Assembly (NCBI RefSeq): GCF_918797505.1
Contig: NC_092795.1
Location: forward strand, 5,179,434-5,243,433
Source of the DNA: Bemisia tabaci
Lineage: Eukaryota; Arthropoda; Insecta; Hemiptera; Aleyrodidae
Direction of reading: 5' to 3'
DNA length: 64,000 bases
The position numbers and the translations under genes were made by a program. Below, piece by piece: positions 41,591-52,392 of the stretch (positions are counted from its first letter, which is position 1; the number at the start of each line of letters is the position of its first letter). A model generated the notes under the pieces. That model was not told where the DNA came from. It did not search any database and saw nothing but the letters and a program-made list of their open reading frames with translations.

Positions 41591-42664
41591 TTATAAAATC
41601 ATCGATATTTTTAGCATTGTCTCACTAATCACTACTGATATACTATATTCCGGGTACATTTTAACATTCCATGATAAAATATCCTGTTGACGGAAATGAA
41701 TTTGGGTTCTATGACCTCTACAGTTTCTCCCAACCTCCTTTTAAGCTCCTTCCTCCGAAAATACAGTAAATCCCGGCGCTACAGGTTCTCCCCCAAAACG
41801 GGACCGACTCCATGCACTTTCATAAAGATCAGTTGAATCGTGCATTTACATCCTTGCGTGCGATTTTCATTAGTCTAATCTGCTTGTATCTGTAGTTCAA
41901 AGCACACCCAACGCCCATATAGTTTGATCTCTCAATTATACTTTATTTCCTATTCAAGATCAAGATAAACGATAAATAGAGGGTCAGAGTTGAGACAATC
42001 GACCGGCATGATCTAGAATACGTTGCCAAGTGAATGAGCTATTTTACTCGTCTACATATTTTTAAAATGGGGGCAAATTCGTGATTTTTCAAACCCTTGG
42101 ATTGTTTTTTTTCCTCACCGTTGCCAGTTTGCGTATGAACTTTCGCCTCCTACAAGATGTCCTTCTGATAGAACGTCCACGCTAAGGAAACGTGTTTTAT
42201 GGGTCAAGAAGACATAGTTCTTCTGTATAGAGTTTTTCTCAAATTCTTCCAAGTTGGAGATGCGATCTCCCTAAATTTTCGAAATACGTTGCCATGGTTC
42301 TTCCTAAATTTTAGTGACAGTCATGAACTTCCAAAACTCATTAATAATGGTGTCCCCATAATTTTCCGTTCTGAATTCATCTATGGCCTTAAAATTATCG
42401 AAATCTTGAAGTAAATGGGGGATATTAGCACGCCAAATGGAAGAGATGACGAAGTTTATTACCCTTAAAGATCCAAGACCCTTTGAAATTCCCCTTTAGC
42501 TTGAGATTTGGGTATTTTTGGGGCCATTGATGTATCCAGGGCTAACAATTATGGGAGACCCCACTTTTCATGACTAATATCCTTGGACATCACCAACTTT
42601 GGAAATACCGATGACTTTACCGAAAATTCGGAGAAACTTCAGCTTCGGCTAGGTGCAGTTTCGG
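41591..42664. other. Repeat-poor stretch, part 2
   Basis: About 1.07 kb of AT-leaning sequence with no repeat, RNA gene or protein recognised. Confidence 0.35.
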
Positions 42665-43105
42665 TAACAACTCGTAGTTTTCCGAACGAATAAGCGTAGC
42701 TCCATTCTAAGGTTAAAAAATTGACTCAAAACATCGATTTTTTACAAAAATGTACTTGTGGAATTTTTATTCAAGATTTGTCTGATTTTTGCATGAGATC
42801 AGATGGAAACACAGTGAGTTGTTCAGATAGATATGCCAAAGATTCTACAATTAAGATTGCAATTTACGAGGGGAAATTTGGCAACATCAAAATGTAATTA
42901 TGTTCAGTGGCGCACAGTGCTTTGCGATGTATCGATAATTCCCCATTTGAAGCTGTGGTAAATAATCGATTATTTAGGTGTTCGCTGCGAACACGCTGTT
43001 AATCGATACTTTTCCATAAGTTTAAATGACAGATCAATCGATAAATCGCAAAGCACGCCACGCCACTGTTACGTTCTTACGTAGAGGAAACAACGAACTT
43101 TGTAC
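42665..43105. mobile_element. Family N element interrupted by family I
   Basis: Left TCGTAGTTTTCCGAACGAAT with AGCGTAGCTCCATTC; interior TTTGCATGAGATCAGATGGA and GGGGAAATTTGGCAACATCA; right TTACGTTCTTACGTAGAGGA then AACAACGAAC. Removing the insert at 42905-43068 restores the N order seen at 45926-46175. Confidence 0.75.
42905..43068. mobile_element. Family I hAT-like MITE, full length
   Basis: Left CAGTGGCGCACAGTGCTTTG then CGATGTATCGATAATTCCCC. Right AGATCAATCGATAAATCGCA then AAGCACGCCACGCCACTG. 164 bp. TATCGATA at 42930-42937. TTATGTT before and TTACGTT after it form a near-identical 7-bp direct repeat. Confidence 0.9.
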
Positions 43106-43247
43106 AGAAAAGAGCGCCATCTTGACCCCTTTATACACGTTTCTCTAGGTCCAGGATTTTTACACCAATTTGCCCCCATTTCAGAAATATTCAGGTATGC
43201 AGTGTTACATACATATGGAGAATTAATAGTTTTTTATGGATTCTGGT

Positions 43248-43485
43248 CACTGGAAAAAAAAAAAAAAAAAACAAATTGGATCTAGAGTCCAGACTCTTGA
43301 AAACATTGATAAGAAAATATATTCTTGATTCAATCAGATTTAAGCTTAAATCGAAAGGAAATCCGCTCAAATTACGAGGCTGGGTTCTTGATTTAAGCTT
43401 AAATCCGATTGAATCAAGAGTATTTTTTCTTGTCGATGTTTTTAAGAGTCTGGACTCTAGATCCAATGTGTTTTTTTTTCCAGTG
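43248..43485. mobile_element. Family B foldback, copy 2
   Basis: CACTGGAAAAAAAAAA then TTGGATCTAGAGTCCAGACT mirrored by AGTCTGGACTCTAGATCCAA then TTTTTTTTTCCAGTG. AGTATTTTTTCTTGTCGATG and inner AAGCTTAAATC repeats are present. 238 bp. Confidence 0.92.
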
Positions 43486-44802
43486 GTCCATGACTGTTAC
43501 CAAAATTCAGAAGAAACATTAATTCACCCATAAATGTGAAAGTCATGGCTCCGACTGAGGGTGCTTTTGGGGAAAAAAAACTCTTCAGAAGAGAAAAGTC
43601 TCATTTTGACCGCTAAAAACACGTTGCTGCAGTGCGGCGGTTTTCTCCTAGGACACACTGTGTACAACAACGCATTATTATGATGAATGGTAATAGTTGC
43701 CATCGTGGACTACGCTAAAAGGCGGACAATACGGCGTTCTTGAGCCCTCGGGATTCCGAAGCGCATACCGACAAATCATTCAAGTCTCCCGCCGGAATTC
43801 ATTCATATAAAACGCCAAAGCACAAGCTGCATCTGAACTTTCAACCGCCCGAAGCCCCTCCCCCTCCGAAACGTTCAAAAAGAAATTTCGTTCGCTCGCA
43901 TGTTGGACAACAATGTCTTTGTTATTGAGTTTGTGGTCTTTACTGACTGATTTATAAGTTCCACCGAGGGAAGGGAAACGCCTTGGTAACATGGAAGTCA
44001 AGGTACAACCATTTATACTGGAATGCCGTCTACGCAGTGGAGCATTCCGTGAGGGCAAATCTACGTATGATACATGTATTTCATTCAATTTTTGGCACTG
44101 AGATTGATTTAACAACTTTAGTCAGCGGCTGAGTGTTGATTTTGTTTTAAAATGAAAATTTTTCATCGACAAAGACGAATTCAATTTTCTTTGAATTAAA
44201 CCCCAGGGAAGAAGGAGCAGAAGTAACCTGACTTTGAATTCAAGAAAATTCCCTCGCCCAAAAAATTGTCTTCGAGTAAAATAGGTAAGTTTTTCTTTTC
44301 AATCGAAAAAAAACATAAATAATGCCAATTTTTTGTAAGGAGGTGATACGTTTTTTAGGTTTTTAAAAAATCCTGACAGTCTGAGGATTTTATACGTAAG
44401 AATCTCTGCCTTCCCCATGTTTTTTCCGGCGTCACATTTCGTTGCGAAAAGTCTCTTAAGACTGCCAAAATTCAATGTTTTGTTGGGAGAAACGATTTCA
44501 AAGTACTGCGCAATAAAATTCCCTGACTAACCCAGGTAATCCTCGTCTCTTCAAGGGCTCGTCACCCTCTTAATCATGATTTTCAGCGTTCCCTCCACGA
44601 GCAGAATGATACTCCTTCGGGTGCATAACGTCGCCATTTACGCATTCAAGTTTCTTTCCGTCTCAGTAATCCTAAGATTCATCCGACCGATCGAACGGAG
44701 AGCCTCGGCCAGATATCAATTTACACCCTTCCACAGAAGTTACGTAAGTTGGTGACAGTTGCTGTACGCCGAGGAACAGGGAAAGGATATGCCTGAAATA
44801 CA
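43486..44802. other. Unassigned 1.3 kb stretch
   Basis: Around 44460-44545 there are a few TTCCCTGACTAACCC words of M type. The minus-strand frame 43780-44115 (111 codons) has no recognised domain. No gene called. Confidence 0.35.
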
Positions 44803-44950
44803 AGATAATCCAACCATCTCCGATCACCTCTGTAACCCTTGGGGTGTTCGCACCTTTTCAGGGTGGTCCCTCCGAAATTTTGGGGGCTCCAAAAAGTTGT
44901 TTTGTTTGAATTAGGAGTGCATACGGCGGTGGTTATTTTGAAATTTTGGT
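44803..44950. repeat. Family P, single diverged copy
   Basis: AATCCAACCATC, CACCTCTGTAACCC, TTTTCAGGGTGGTCCCTCCG then AAATTTTGGGGGCTCCAAAA follow the order in the 2388-2834 pair. Confidence 0.55.
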
Positions 44951-45925
44951 AACGTCGTGAAACAATTGCCTTAGTTGGAACAACTGGGAACTGGTGAAGT
45001 TTTCCTTCAGTTGAATGGGTATGCAATTTGTGCTACTTGGAAGATGATAGATTTGTATCAGACATTCTGGCAATGAAATTCCAAGAGCATGCTAAAGTAT
45101 GAGGGATACGGCACCTTGTTCAGTTTTCCTGCAGTTGAAAGATTATGCAATTTGAGCTTTTCAGGCGTAGACTGTTTGGTATTCGATAATTTAGCCGATA
45201 ACCTTCGAACAAAATTTCCACTTAGATGTTATCTTTTAATTGCCTATTGCTGGAGTTTGGACGAAATTTTCACTTCTAGAGACACTAATTTAGGAGAAAG
45301 GTTCCTAGAAGTTCATCGCAATGTCATTAGCTGAGGTTGCCGAGCCGACGCACTTTACTCTGGAGATTTTTTGAAAATTGCCGCGAATCCTCTGTCTTTC
45401 TCCAATTACAAATTTGCAGGTGTCCGAAATTTTGTTACTTTTAATTTAAAGAAGAGACTACTGAGTGAATTGAGCATGAGAGTACACTTGATTTCCAAAA
45501 TGAACAATTCTTATGAGAGATGTAGCCAAAAGACCTAATCTGCTGAAATGCATGTGTTCGAGTGGAAAATGCTGCCTAATGACGTCACAAGACGGCAGAT
45601 TTCCTCCCTTTTAAAACTTATTTTCCACCATTTCCCATAACAGAAAAAAATCATGCATAATACTGCAAACGCAGCTCATGAAGTCCTATCAGATGCACCG
45701 ATAAAAGTTTCTCGTGCAAATTCTTTACTCCCTTACTTTCCCTGCATTCTCCTTGTCGGGTTGCCGAAAAATTCCCTGACTTCCCCGGTCTTCGAGACAA
45801 CTTGAAACTTTGACTCAGCATGGCATACGTTATTCATCAACACTTTAAGTCGCACTTGACCATTACATTGACCGAAACTCGTTCGCAGTTTCGTACTTGG
45901 CAGCATGAACACATATCGCGGGACT
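44951..45925. other. Unassigned spacer
   Basis: M-type CCCTGACTTCCCCGG words at 45730-45810. Otherwise nothing recognised. Confidence 0.35.
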
Positions 45926-46175
45926 TAATTTTTCGTCTCCCGCACGAAGCAACGTAACTCCATTCCGATGTTGCCAAATTGAATCATTTATATTGAAAGG
46001 TTGTATCTGTAATATTTCCGTTCAAAATTTGTCATATTTTTCCATGAGATCTCAAGAAAAATTACTGAAATTTTCAGTTAGGAATGCCGAGATTCTCCTA
46101 GTTGATATGCAATTTGTGAGGGGAAATTTGGCAACACTGATTTTAAGTTACGTTCTTTCGTGAGGGGAATGACGA
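45926..46175. mobile_element. Family N element
   Basis: Left TTTTTCGTCTCCCGCACGAA with GCAACGTAACTCCATTCCGA then TGTTGCCAAATTG. Right GGGGAAATTTGGCAACACTG then AGTTACGTTCTTTCGTGAGG and GGAATGACGAG, inverse to the left. Confidence 0.75.
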
Positions 46176-46619
46176 GTTGCGCTATGCACACTGCCCAGTC
46201 ATGCACCTCTGGATTTATATTACGTGCTTGACCGAGCAAAAACCACACTGTCAGCTGCTATCACCACGGCTCTTTCACAGTCGCGACAGTTTTGCAAGCG
46301 CTGTCCGGCCAAGCTGCACTTGCAATGCGGCTGTGGGTGGACTCGTCCGATAGACGGCGCCAACGCGACACTCCTGGGAAGTTTCCGCAGTGAAAAGCGA
46401 GGGTAGCCTTTTTAAAATTATTGAGGAGGTGGTAAAATTAGATGAGACTAATACAACCGGACATCAAGGGTGAAGAAATTTCCAACGGGGGTTGTCATAA
46501 TTTCTTAATCTTTAAATTCCCTGACTTTTCCCAGACTATGTAAAATCGAGCAACTTCTTTCTTTTCGTATCAAAAAATACTCAGAATTTGTACAGTGCAT
46601 TATGCACACAATTATGTAC
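46176..46619. other. Unassigned spacer
   Basis: No repeat family or gene recognised. A short M-like TTCCCTGACTTTTCCCAGAC lies at 46515. Confidence 0.35.
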
Positions 46620-46676
46620 ATAAATGAGTCGCTTTTATAGCGCTCTTTGGCACTTTGCGACGCCTAATCGCCACAA
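46620..46676 (-). mobile_element. LINE 3' tail only (LINE copy 3)
   Basis: On the minus strand, TGGCGATTAGGCGTCGCAAA then GAGCGCTATAAAAGCGAC matches the 3' ends of the LINE copies at 36240-36285 and 33040-32965. No coding part remains, so this is an extreme 5' truncation. The truncated A fragment begins directly beside it. Confidence 0.75.
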
Positions 46677-46758
46677 AACTCGGTGAAAACAAATGTTTTC
46701 TCAGAGGAAATCCGGCAACTTTGGAATGCTCATACGGCGTTTTTACTTAGCACGACAG
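46677..46758. mobile_element. Family A fragment (right end)
   Basis: GAGGAAATCCGGCAACTTTG then GCTCATACGGCGTTTTTACT and TAGCACGACAG. The left half is missing. Confidence 0.8.
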
Positions 46759-47473
46759 TAATATCCATACCGTGCATTACGTTGATATCGAGACCATAAG
46801 GCATCAATCATCCTGGAAGTGGATGTACTTTGCAGAGACTGATCGGGACGAAGCCCGCGACGAAAATTCGGAGGCTGAAAAAGGCCGATCGAATCCTCCC
46901 GGTATCGCATTTCCAGTCAATTATGAAGATTATTACGGCGTAGGTAGGGCTCGGATGATAAATGGTCGACAGCGGAGCATGCCTTTGTTTGGCCGGAACA
47001 GGAATCAATTTTTTACCTCCCCATTTTTCACCCCTTTTCACCCCCTTCGAAACCTTTGTTGGCTTAACAAGGCACTTGAGCGCTAATTGCCACCGATTTG
47101 TAAGCTCCTGACGCGGACAAAACGTTTGTTTTCATACATGGAATGCCGAACAGCGGACGCGCAGCGACTCATGTTCGGTGTTCTTTTACAGCGATGGTCA
47201 TTTTTTTCTTTCTTCTTTTTTTTATCTTAAAAAAAAAAAAAAACAAGTGTCACGACTACGTTTTTTCAAAACTCCCGCTGTTGTTAAAATAGTTTTATGT
47301 TTATTATTTGAAAAGGATACAAACCGCCATTTTCCAGTGGCAATTTTACAAAATACTCTCGGTAGCAGGGCAAGAAGAAATCATTTGAAGTAAATAATGA
47401 TCCATGTCGAGAAAAAAATAACCCCGCAAAAAATCAACAATTTTGCAAACTGGAGTATTCCAAATTACAAACT
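46759..47473. other. Unassigned spacer
   Basis: A 104-codon frame (plus 46772-47086) has no recognised domain. A pyrimidine/A-run tract is at 47198-47245. No repeat partner. Confidence 0.35.
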
Positions 47474-47634
47474 GATTGCGGTAGACGCACGAGTCGTTTA
47501 GACAGAGAGTTGGTGGTGTAGCCAACGTGCGTTACAATTCAGAAAATCTCAGAGCAAAATTGTGCTCGAATGAGCTTTTTCCCTTCTTTTTGAGATTTTC
47601 TGGATTGTAACCCACCACCAATTTTCTATTCTGA
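47474..47634. mobile_element. Family H foldback, copy 2
   Basis: GATTGCGGTAGACGCACGAG starts as in H1 and GTAGCCAACGTGCGTTAC is shared. TTGGTGGTG faces CACCACCAA, and TTACAATTCAGAAAATCTCA faces GAGATTTTCTGGATTGTAA. The loop GCAAAATTGTGCT...GAGCTTTTTCCC is shared with H1. Confidence 0.75.
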
Positions 47635-47679
47635 ATTAGTCTATCGGTTCTCGCTGATGAACCATCAAAGCTGAGTTGA

Positions 47680-47943
47680 ATTTGTCGGCAGTGGTGTCGA
47701 CTAGTTTTGATGATTGATGTGACAGATCCGGCAGAACTTCCCGAGGTGAAACAAATTCGCTCCGTGAAATACTATGGCCTCGGTAAATCTGGCGGGAAGC
47801 TCTGTGATTGGGCGGAACTTGTGGGTGGATTTGCCGCCCCACTGATGGCATCGACGCGCGACGTTAGCTATTTCATTAGGTCCAGGGCGAGTGGACGCGA
47901 AAATATGATTTTCGAAATTTTCGATATGCTGAACGATATTTAA
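47680..47943 (+). other. Weak candidate coding stretch
   Basis: Open for 88 codons to a TAA at about 47941, with no ATG before 47710. The translation (VKYYGLGKSGGKLCDWAEL, GGFAAPLMASTRDVSYF then IRSRASGRENMIFEIFD) has unusually protein-like composition, and GTGACAG at about 47721 resembles a splice acceptor. I recognise no family. It could be an exon, an old transposon scrap or chance. Confidence 0.15.
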
Positions 47944-47974
47944 GTCCGATTTGACCTTTTAGAGTCCATTCAAT

Positions 47975-48036
47975 TGGACGTATTTCTGCTAACAGGAACC
48001 AAGTTACACGCAAACCCTATGCATATAGTTCCTTTT
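47975..48036. mobile_element. Family E hairpin, cut by B
   Basis: TTGGACGTATTTCTGCTAAC then AGGAACCAAGTTAC faces GCATATAGTTCCTTTTA. The expected terminal AGCAGAAATACGTCC is missing because the B element begins at 48038. Confidence 0.65.
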
Positions 48037-48037
48037 A

Positions 48038-48250
48038 CACTGGAAAAAAAAGCCACATTGGATCTAGAGTCCAGACTCTTAAAAACATCGACAAGAAGAA
48101 GTACTCTTGATTCAATCTGAATCTAGCTTAAATCAAGAACCAAGCCTCTTAATTTAAGCGGATTTCGTTTTGATTCAAGCAAAAATCCGATTGAATCAAG
48201 AGTATTTTTTCTTCTCAATGTTTTCAAGAGTCTGGACTCTAAATCCAATG
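48038..48250. mobile_element. Family B foldback, copy 3, right terminus lost
   Basis: CACTGGAAAAAAAAGCCACA then TTGGATCTAGAGTCCAGACT mirrored by AGTCTGGACTCTAAATCCAA. It ends in CAATG without the T-run and CCAGTG. Confidence 0.85.
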
Positions 48251-48785
48251 ACATCTTGCCTCTATACCCCTAATTTTCGTTTTTCCACAGGGAGGAACAC
48301 TGTGGACAATCTCAGGAACATCTGATGGAGGTTTCAGATTTCCATTCTTCGTTCGCAGCGAGACAAACTTGGCGTGTAGAGCTTCGAGGCCGCGATACTC
48401 GACATAACGCGCTACCAACTGTTTACAATGCTTTTAAAGTTCAAAATACGCACACAATGAAATTCATCGAGAATCACCGAAATTCACGACCCGACATGAG
48501 CGCACCTCCTCGAGGCCTCAAAAGGCGCATTTAAAGAGGGGCCCTAGAGTAAGGTGGGGGGAGGAGGGTGCGGAGGCCGGAAGGACGAGTAATTAGTCGT
48601 GTGCCTGAGGCCGGGGGGGGGGGGAGAGAGGAGAGGAGTTGGGGGTATTATGGCCGGGATGCCGTGTCTGATTGTTTAACAAGCTTTCAAGAGGTTGCTC
48701 AAAAGTCTCGTCTTAACATCTTAATGGAGCTCGTGAGGGGATGATAGGGCAAACTTCAGTGTTGCCACCCCCGTTTGGACGAATT
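48251..48785. other. Unassigned spacer with 12-G run
   Basis: GC-rich 48500-48640 with the G run at 48613-48624. No gene or repeat recognised. Confidence 0.4.
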
Positions 48786-48870
48786 GGACTTCATTTTGCA
48801 ATTAGGAACTAATACTCAAGGCTCATGTCCGAAACAACGTAAGTTCTGTTGATGTTCCTATGCGGACGAA
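48786..48870. mobile_element. Family D fragment (left half)
   Basis: TTGGACTTCATTTTGCAATT then AGGAACTAATACTC, and GAAACAACGTAAGTTC as in the copy at 35393. The right half is replaced by the pyrimidine tract. Confidence 0.65.
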
Positions 48871-48874
48871 TGCT

Positions 48875-49035
48875 TCTTCGTTCTCTTCTTCTCCTCCATC
48901 CTCATCTACTTCTCTTACTTCCACTGCTACTTTTCATTTTTTTCTGTTTCTTCTCCCTCTACTTCTCCTACACTCACCTGCTCTTATTTTTCTACTCTGC
49001 TTCCTTTTCTTCTTCTACTCCTTTTCTACGGGGTT
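48875..49035. repeat. Pyrimidine-rich tract
   Basis: Imperfect TTCTTCTCC/TACTTCTCCTAC repeats for about 160 bp. Hydrophobic or Ser-rich frames here are compositional. Confidence 0.9.
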
Positions 49036-49295
49036 GCCATAATTTTTCATCTTCAGATTTCCTGATTTTCCCTGACTCCAAAATTTTCGGATCCTCTGAA
49101 TTTCCCTGAAATTTGAATAACACTTTCACTTTGATTTTTCCCCTTTAAATTACACTCAAATTTGCTTAACGCACCTCGCAAAATTTCTAAAATTTTTCTG
49201 TGAATTCTCGGACTTAATTCCCTGATTTTTCCTGGTCGCCGCAAATTCCCTGACTTTCCCGGTTTTCCAGACCGCCGGCAAGCCGGCAACCCTGC
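49030..49295. repeat. Family M element
   Basis: GGGGTTGCCATAATTTTTCA then TTTCCTGATTTTCCCTGACT; right TTCCCTGACTTTCCCGGTTT and CCGGCAACCCTG. Bounded between two pyrimidine tracts. Confidence 0.7.
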
Positions 49296-49530
49296 CTTTT
49301 TCTATATATACGCTTCCTAGTTCTCCAATTTCTTCTTTCCTCTCACTTTTCCTCTTCTTCATCATCTTTATTCTTGATATCCTTCATTCTCTTCAGCCGC
49401 TCTCTCTGCTCCAGTTTCGTGCTTTTCTTCTGTTTCTTTTTCTTCCTTTCACCGTTTTCTTTTCTATTCTCATAAGCCTCTTCCTTATGTTTCTCCTCCT
49501 CTTCGACTTTGATGTCCCTGTGCAAATAGG
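49296..49530. repeat. Second pyrimidine-rich tract
   Basis: TTCTTCTTTCCTCTCAC, CTTTTCTTCTGTTTCTTTTT and similar strings. The minus-strand Lys/Glu-rich frame is compositional. Confidence 0.85.
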
Positions 49531-50174
49531 TGCTGAATGAGCCTAAAAAAGTAGTTCCCAATTAAAAAAGGCCGCCCATTTGCAGCATTATAGCTTTGAA
49601 AGCGAGGCTTCGAACATTTTCTTCATTCTTTCTCAGATCAAACAGACCTAAAGGGATAGAGACTTATGAATAGCATTTAACAACCTTCAAAAAAAAATAG
49701 ATTGATAAATGGGACATGAGCACACATACAAGCCTGGCTTTTAGGCATTTCCTGAAAACGCCAATTTCTCTGCTATACATCGGATAATCTGAATATTTGT
49801 CACTAGGCAAAGTAGGCAACTCTGGGAGTCAACACCCATCGACATCGTTGTTCCGAAGTGGTCTTGAGATTGAGGCCCTCAGCTTTATTTGAAGAGAGCG
49901 GCGGCCTCCATTTGTTTCGGAACAGAAATTAGACAGAGGCGGAACTGTATAAGTATACTTTTCTGAATAATTCATGTTCTCGCTGCAACATTACGGGTCG
50001 AAATTCGGAACTCGGGAGGAAAGGGGTCGAAAAGCTAAGACGTAAGTCCATCGTTTTTTCTCTCGACCAGCCGAAATTTCACGAGCTACGCCTGGTGCAA
50101 GTTCCATTATGTTTCCTTTAAGTTTGTACGCATGAGATGGGGTTTACATCAGATTTCTTTTGGGGAGATTTAAA
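49531..50174. other. Unassigned spacer
   Basis: About 640 bp without recognised features. Confidence 0.35.
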
Positions 50175-50297
50175 AATGGACGTATTTCTATCAAACGGAA
50201 CTATGTGCATTATGACGTGAGCCCTGGTATGCACGTATTCTTATGGGTCTCGGGGCTCATGCCTTAATGCAGATAGTTCCGTTTGGCAGAAATGCAG
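50175..50297. mobile_element. Family E foldback, short copy
   Basis: GGACGTATTTCTATCAAACG then GAACTATGTGCATTATGACG faces GCCTTAATGCAGATAGTTCC then GTTTGGCAGAAATGC. The loop is about 30 bp. Confidence 0.8.
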
Positions 50298-50570
50298 GGG
50301 AAAAAGGAAACGGGGCAAAATTAATTGGCACCAATGAACTTGGAGGAAAAAAAATTCAAAACATTTTCACACGCTCTCGGCAGGTGCGTACTTTTGATTG
50401 CTTAATTGTTTCATTCATACCTATTCAGTCAAATAAACAAATCTCAGAGGTCCTGAATTCTTAGACCGTTAAAAAAATTGCGCAAAAATAAAAATATTAG
50501 ATCGTGTGAGTTACACACTGTAAAATGCGGTGCCGTCACTAACTCAATATCGCCAATATTGTCAGTTATT

Positions 50571-50814
50571 CTGCCGTGCTACGGAAGAACGCCGTATGAA
50601 CATTCGAGAGTTGCCAAATTTTCCTCCGTAAAATATGTATTTTTGACGACATTCATGCCTATTTTCCCTCCAAATTCTCAGATATTTTTGATCATATTGC
50701 GCACAAAATTGTGTGAAAATTTTTGAAAAAAATATTCTCAGTATTTTCGGTTTTTATCAAAGGAAACTTGGCAACGTCTGAGGGCTCATACGGTGTTCTT
50801 CCTTAGCACGGCAG
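50571..50814. mobile_element. Family A MITE
   Basis: CTGCCGTGCTACGGAAGAAC and GTTCTTCCTTAGCACGGCAG bound 244 bp. GAGAGTTGCCAAATTTTCCT and AGGAAACTTGGCAACGTCTG inside. Confidence 0.92.
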
Positions 50815-51111
50815 TATTGTCGGTATTGTTCCTCGGTCATCGATAGGTATATTTTCAAGGCGAATATAGATTTCTCTCAACTCGCATGATTTTCAATTCT
50901 GTCCATGTAATGTTTGAATGGCCAATTTGAAAAAGCACATATTTCCATTTGGCAGTCCTCAGACCACAACTATTAATGTGTTTCCCTGTTGATTAAACGC
51001 GTTTACTAAATGATAATCCTCTCTAAAATTGTATATATCAGCTAAGAAAAATTCTTGAAAATATTGAGCAATGCTAGGGGCATTTTCATACGAGTATAGA
51101 AGCATGGCAAC

Positions 51112-51403
51112 ACAGGGTTGCCACAAAATTTAGAAAATGAAATTCCTTGACATTTCCCTGATTTCCCTGACACTTTTGAGTAAAATTCCCTGACAATTTA
51201 AGATATGCCTTACGGCCAAGAATACATAACTTGAAATGGTTGACAGGCATTTGATATTTCATACGTCAAATCTACTCTAGAAGGCTAAAAAAGGGAAATT
51301 ACCAGTTTTCCCTGACATATTCGTCATTTTCCCTGACATTTTCAGGTTTACCCTGACATTCCTTGGTTTTTCCGGTATTCTCTGACTGTGGCAACCCTGA
51401 TTA
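51112..51403. repeat. Family M element, well bounded
   Basis: CAGGGTTGCCACAAAATTTA then GAAAATGAAATTCCTTGACA at the left. CTGACTGTGGCAACCCTG at the right is inverse to the start. About 290 bp, filled with TTTCCCTGACAT words. Confidence 0.8.
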
Positions 51404-51750
51404 AGTTGCACAATCTTAGCAATACCCGATGGACAAGTGCGCTTTTTCAAATTGGTCATAGAACTCATAGATCGTATTCGATACATCAAACGGGTGAGAT
51501 TGTATCGATATCGATTGGTTCAAAACATAAACAAAGCCTCAAAAGTCAATTCAAAAATCTGAGGGAACAGGTCTTTTGAAATAGATTTTTCATTCTTTTG
51601 AACATCAAATGCCGATGCAAAGTGAAATTGTTAGGAATTTTCTTATTTTCAGCTTTTCCAACGATGGTTTTGTTTGAGGTTATGTTCTATTGTTTTGAAC
51701 CAAACGATACATCGAACCACCATCGAATACGGTCCATTCTTCTACGATCC
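51404..51750. repeat. Family Y repeat, copy 2 (inverted arms)
   Basis: The right part 51600-51745 is the reverse complement of copy 1 (TTGTTTTGAACCAAACGATA then CATCGAACCACCATCGAATA). The left part GTATCGATATCGATTGGTTC then AAAACATAAACAAAGCCTC pairs with GAGGTTATGTTCTATTGTTT, so this copy is a foldback. It has TATCGATA at 51503-51510. Confidence 0.65.
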
Positions 51751-52392
51751 ACTGACTTATGATAGATAAATATTTCAATATTTTCACGAAGCGATAAGTC
51801 AACTGCGAAACAAAAGAGAAGCAAAAGAGCGGGCGAGTGCAGCAGAGCTGAGAAAATTAAGACTGGCACATTACTTTCCTTTCAGCGAAAGCGCCCGCGT
51901 CGGCGGAAAACACCGAGAGATTTTCCAAACAATCTGCGTTCATTGCGGTCGAGGAGCGAATTCTCATTCCCAGGAGCAGAGCTGATTTCCCAACGATCAC
52001 TCCCGAATTCGGCTTATACCCATTTCATTCATTCTACCTCCACCCCCTCCCCCATATTTTACACCGCTCTCTCCCACTCTCGTTCAATTTTCCTAATTAA
52101 ACGCATTGCTATTCAGCAAGGCGCGACAATCAACACGCGCTGTTGCCGGCTTGGTGTCTGAATACGATGATTTCATTTGTATTCAGAGATATTCCCCGGA
52201 ATCGAAAATGAAGCACCTCATTGACAGTGCTTGGATTAAGAATGGGAAATAATAATGGGACAATCCGTGTCAACTTAGACATGGATTTTTCACGATCTGC
52301 TCCACCTTTGATGAAAGGTGCGGTTTCAGACTTCGATCAGATTGGGAAATCTTAAAATTTTTAATCTTTTCTCGGTGAGGACGGGAGCTAAG
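51751..52392. other. Unassigned spacer
   Basis: No repeat family or gene recognised over 640 bp. Confidence 0.35.

Noticed and set aside
46772..47086. 104-codon acidic frame
   Set aside because: No recognised family; an overlapping open frame on the other strand suggests a chance run.
48849..49109. Leu/Ser-rich possible membrane peptide
   Set aside because: Compositional effect of the pyrimidine-rich tract.
49343..49561. Lys/Glu-rich minus-strand peptide
   Set aside because: Compositional effect of the second pyrimidine tract.
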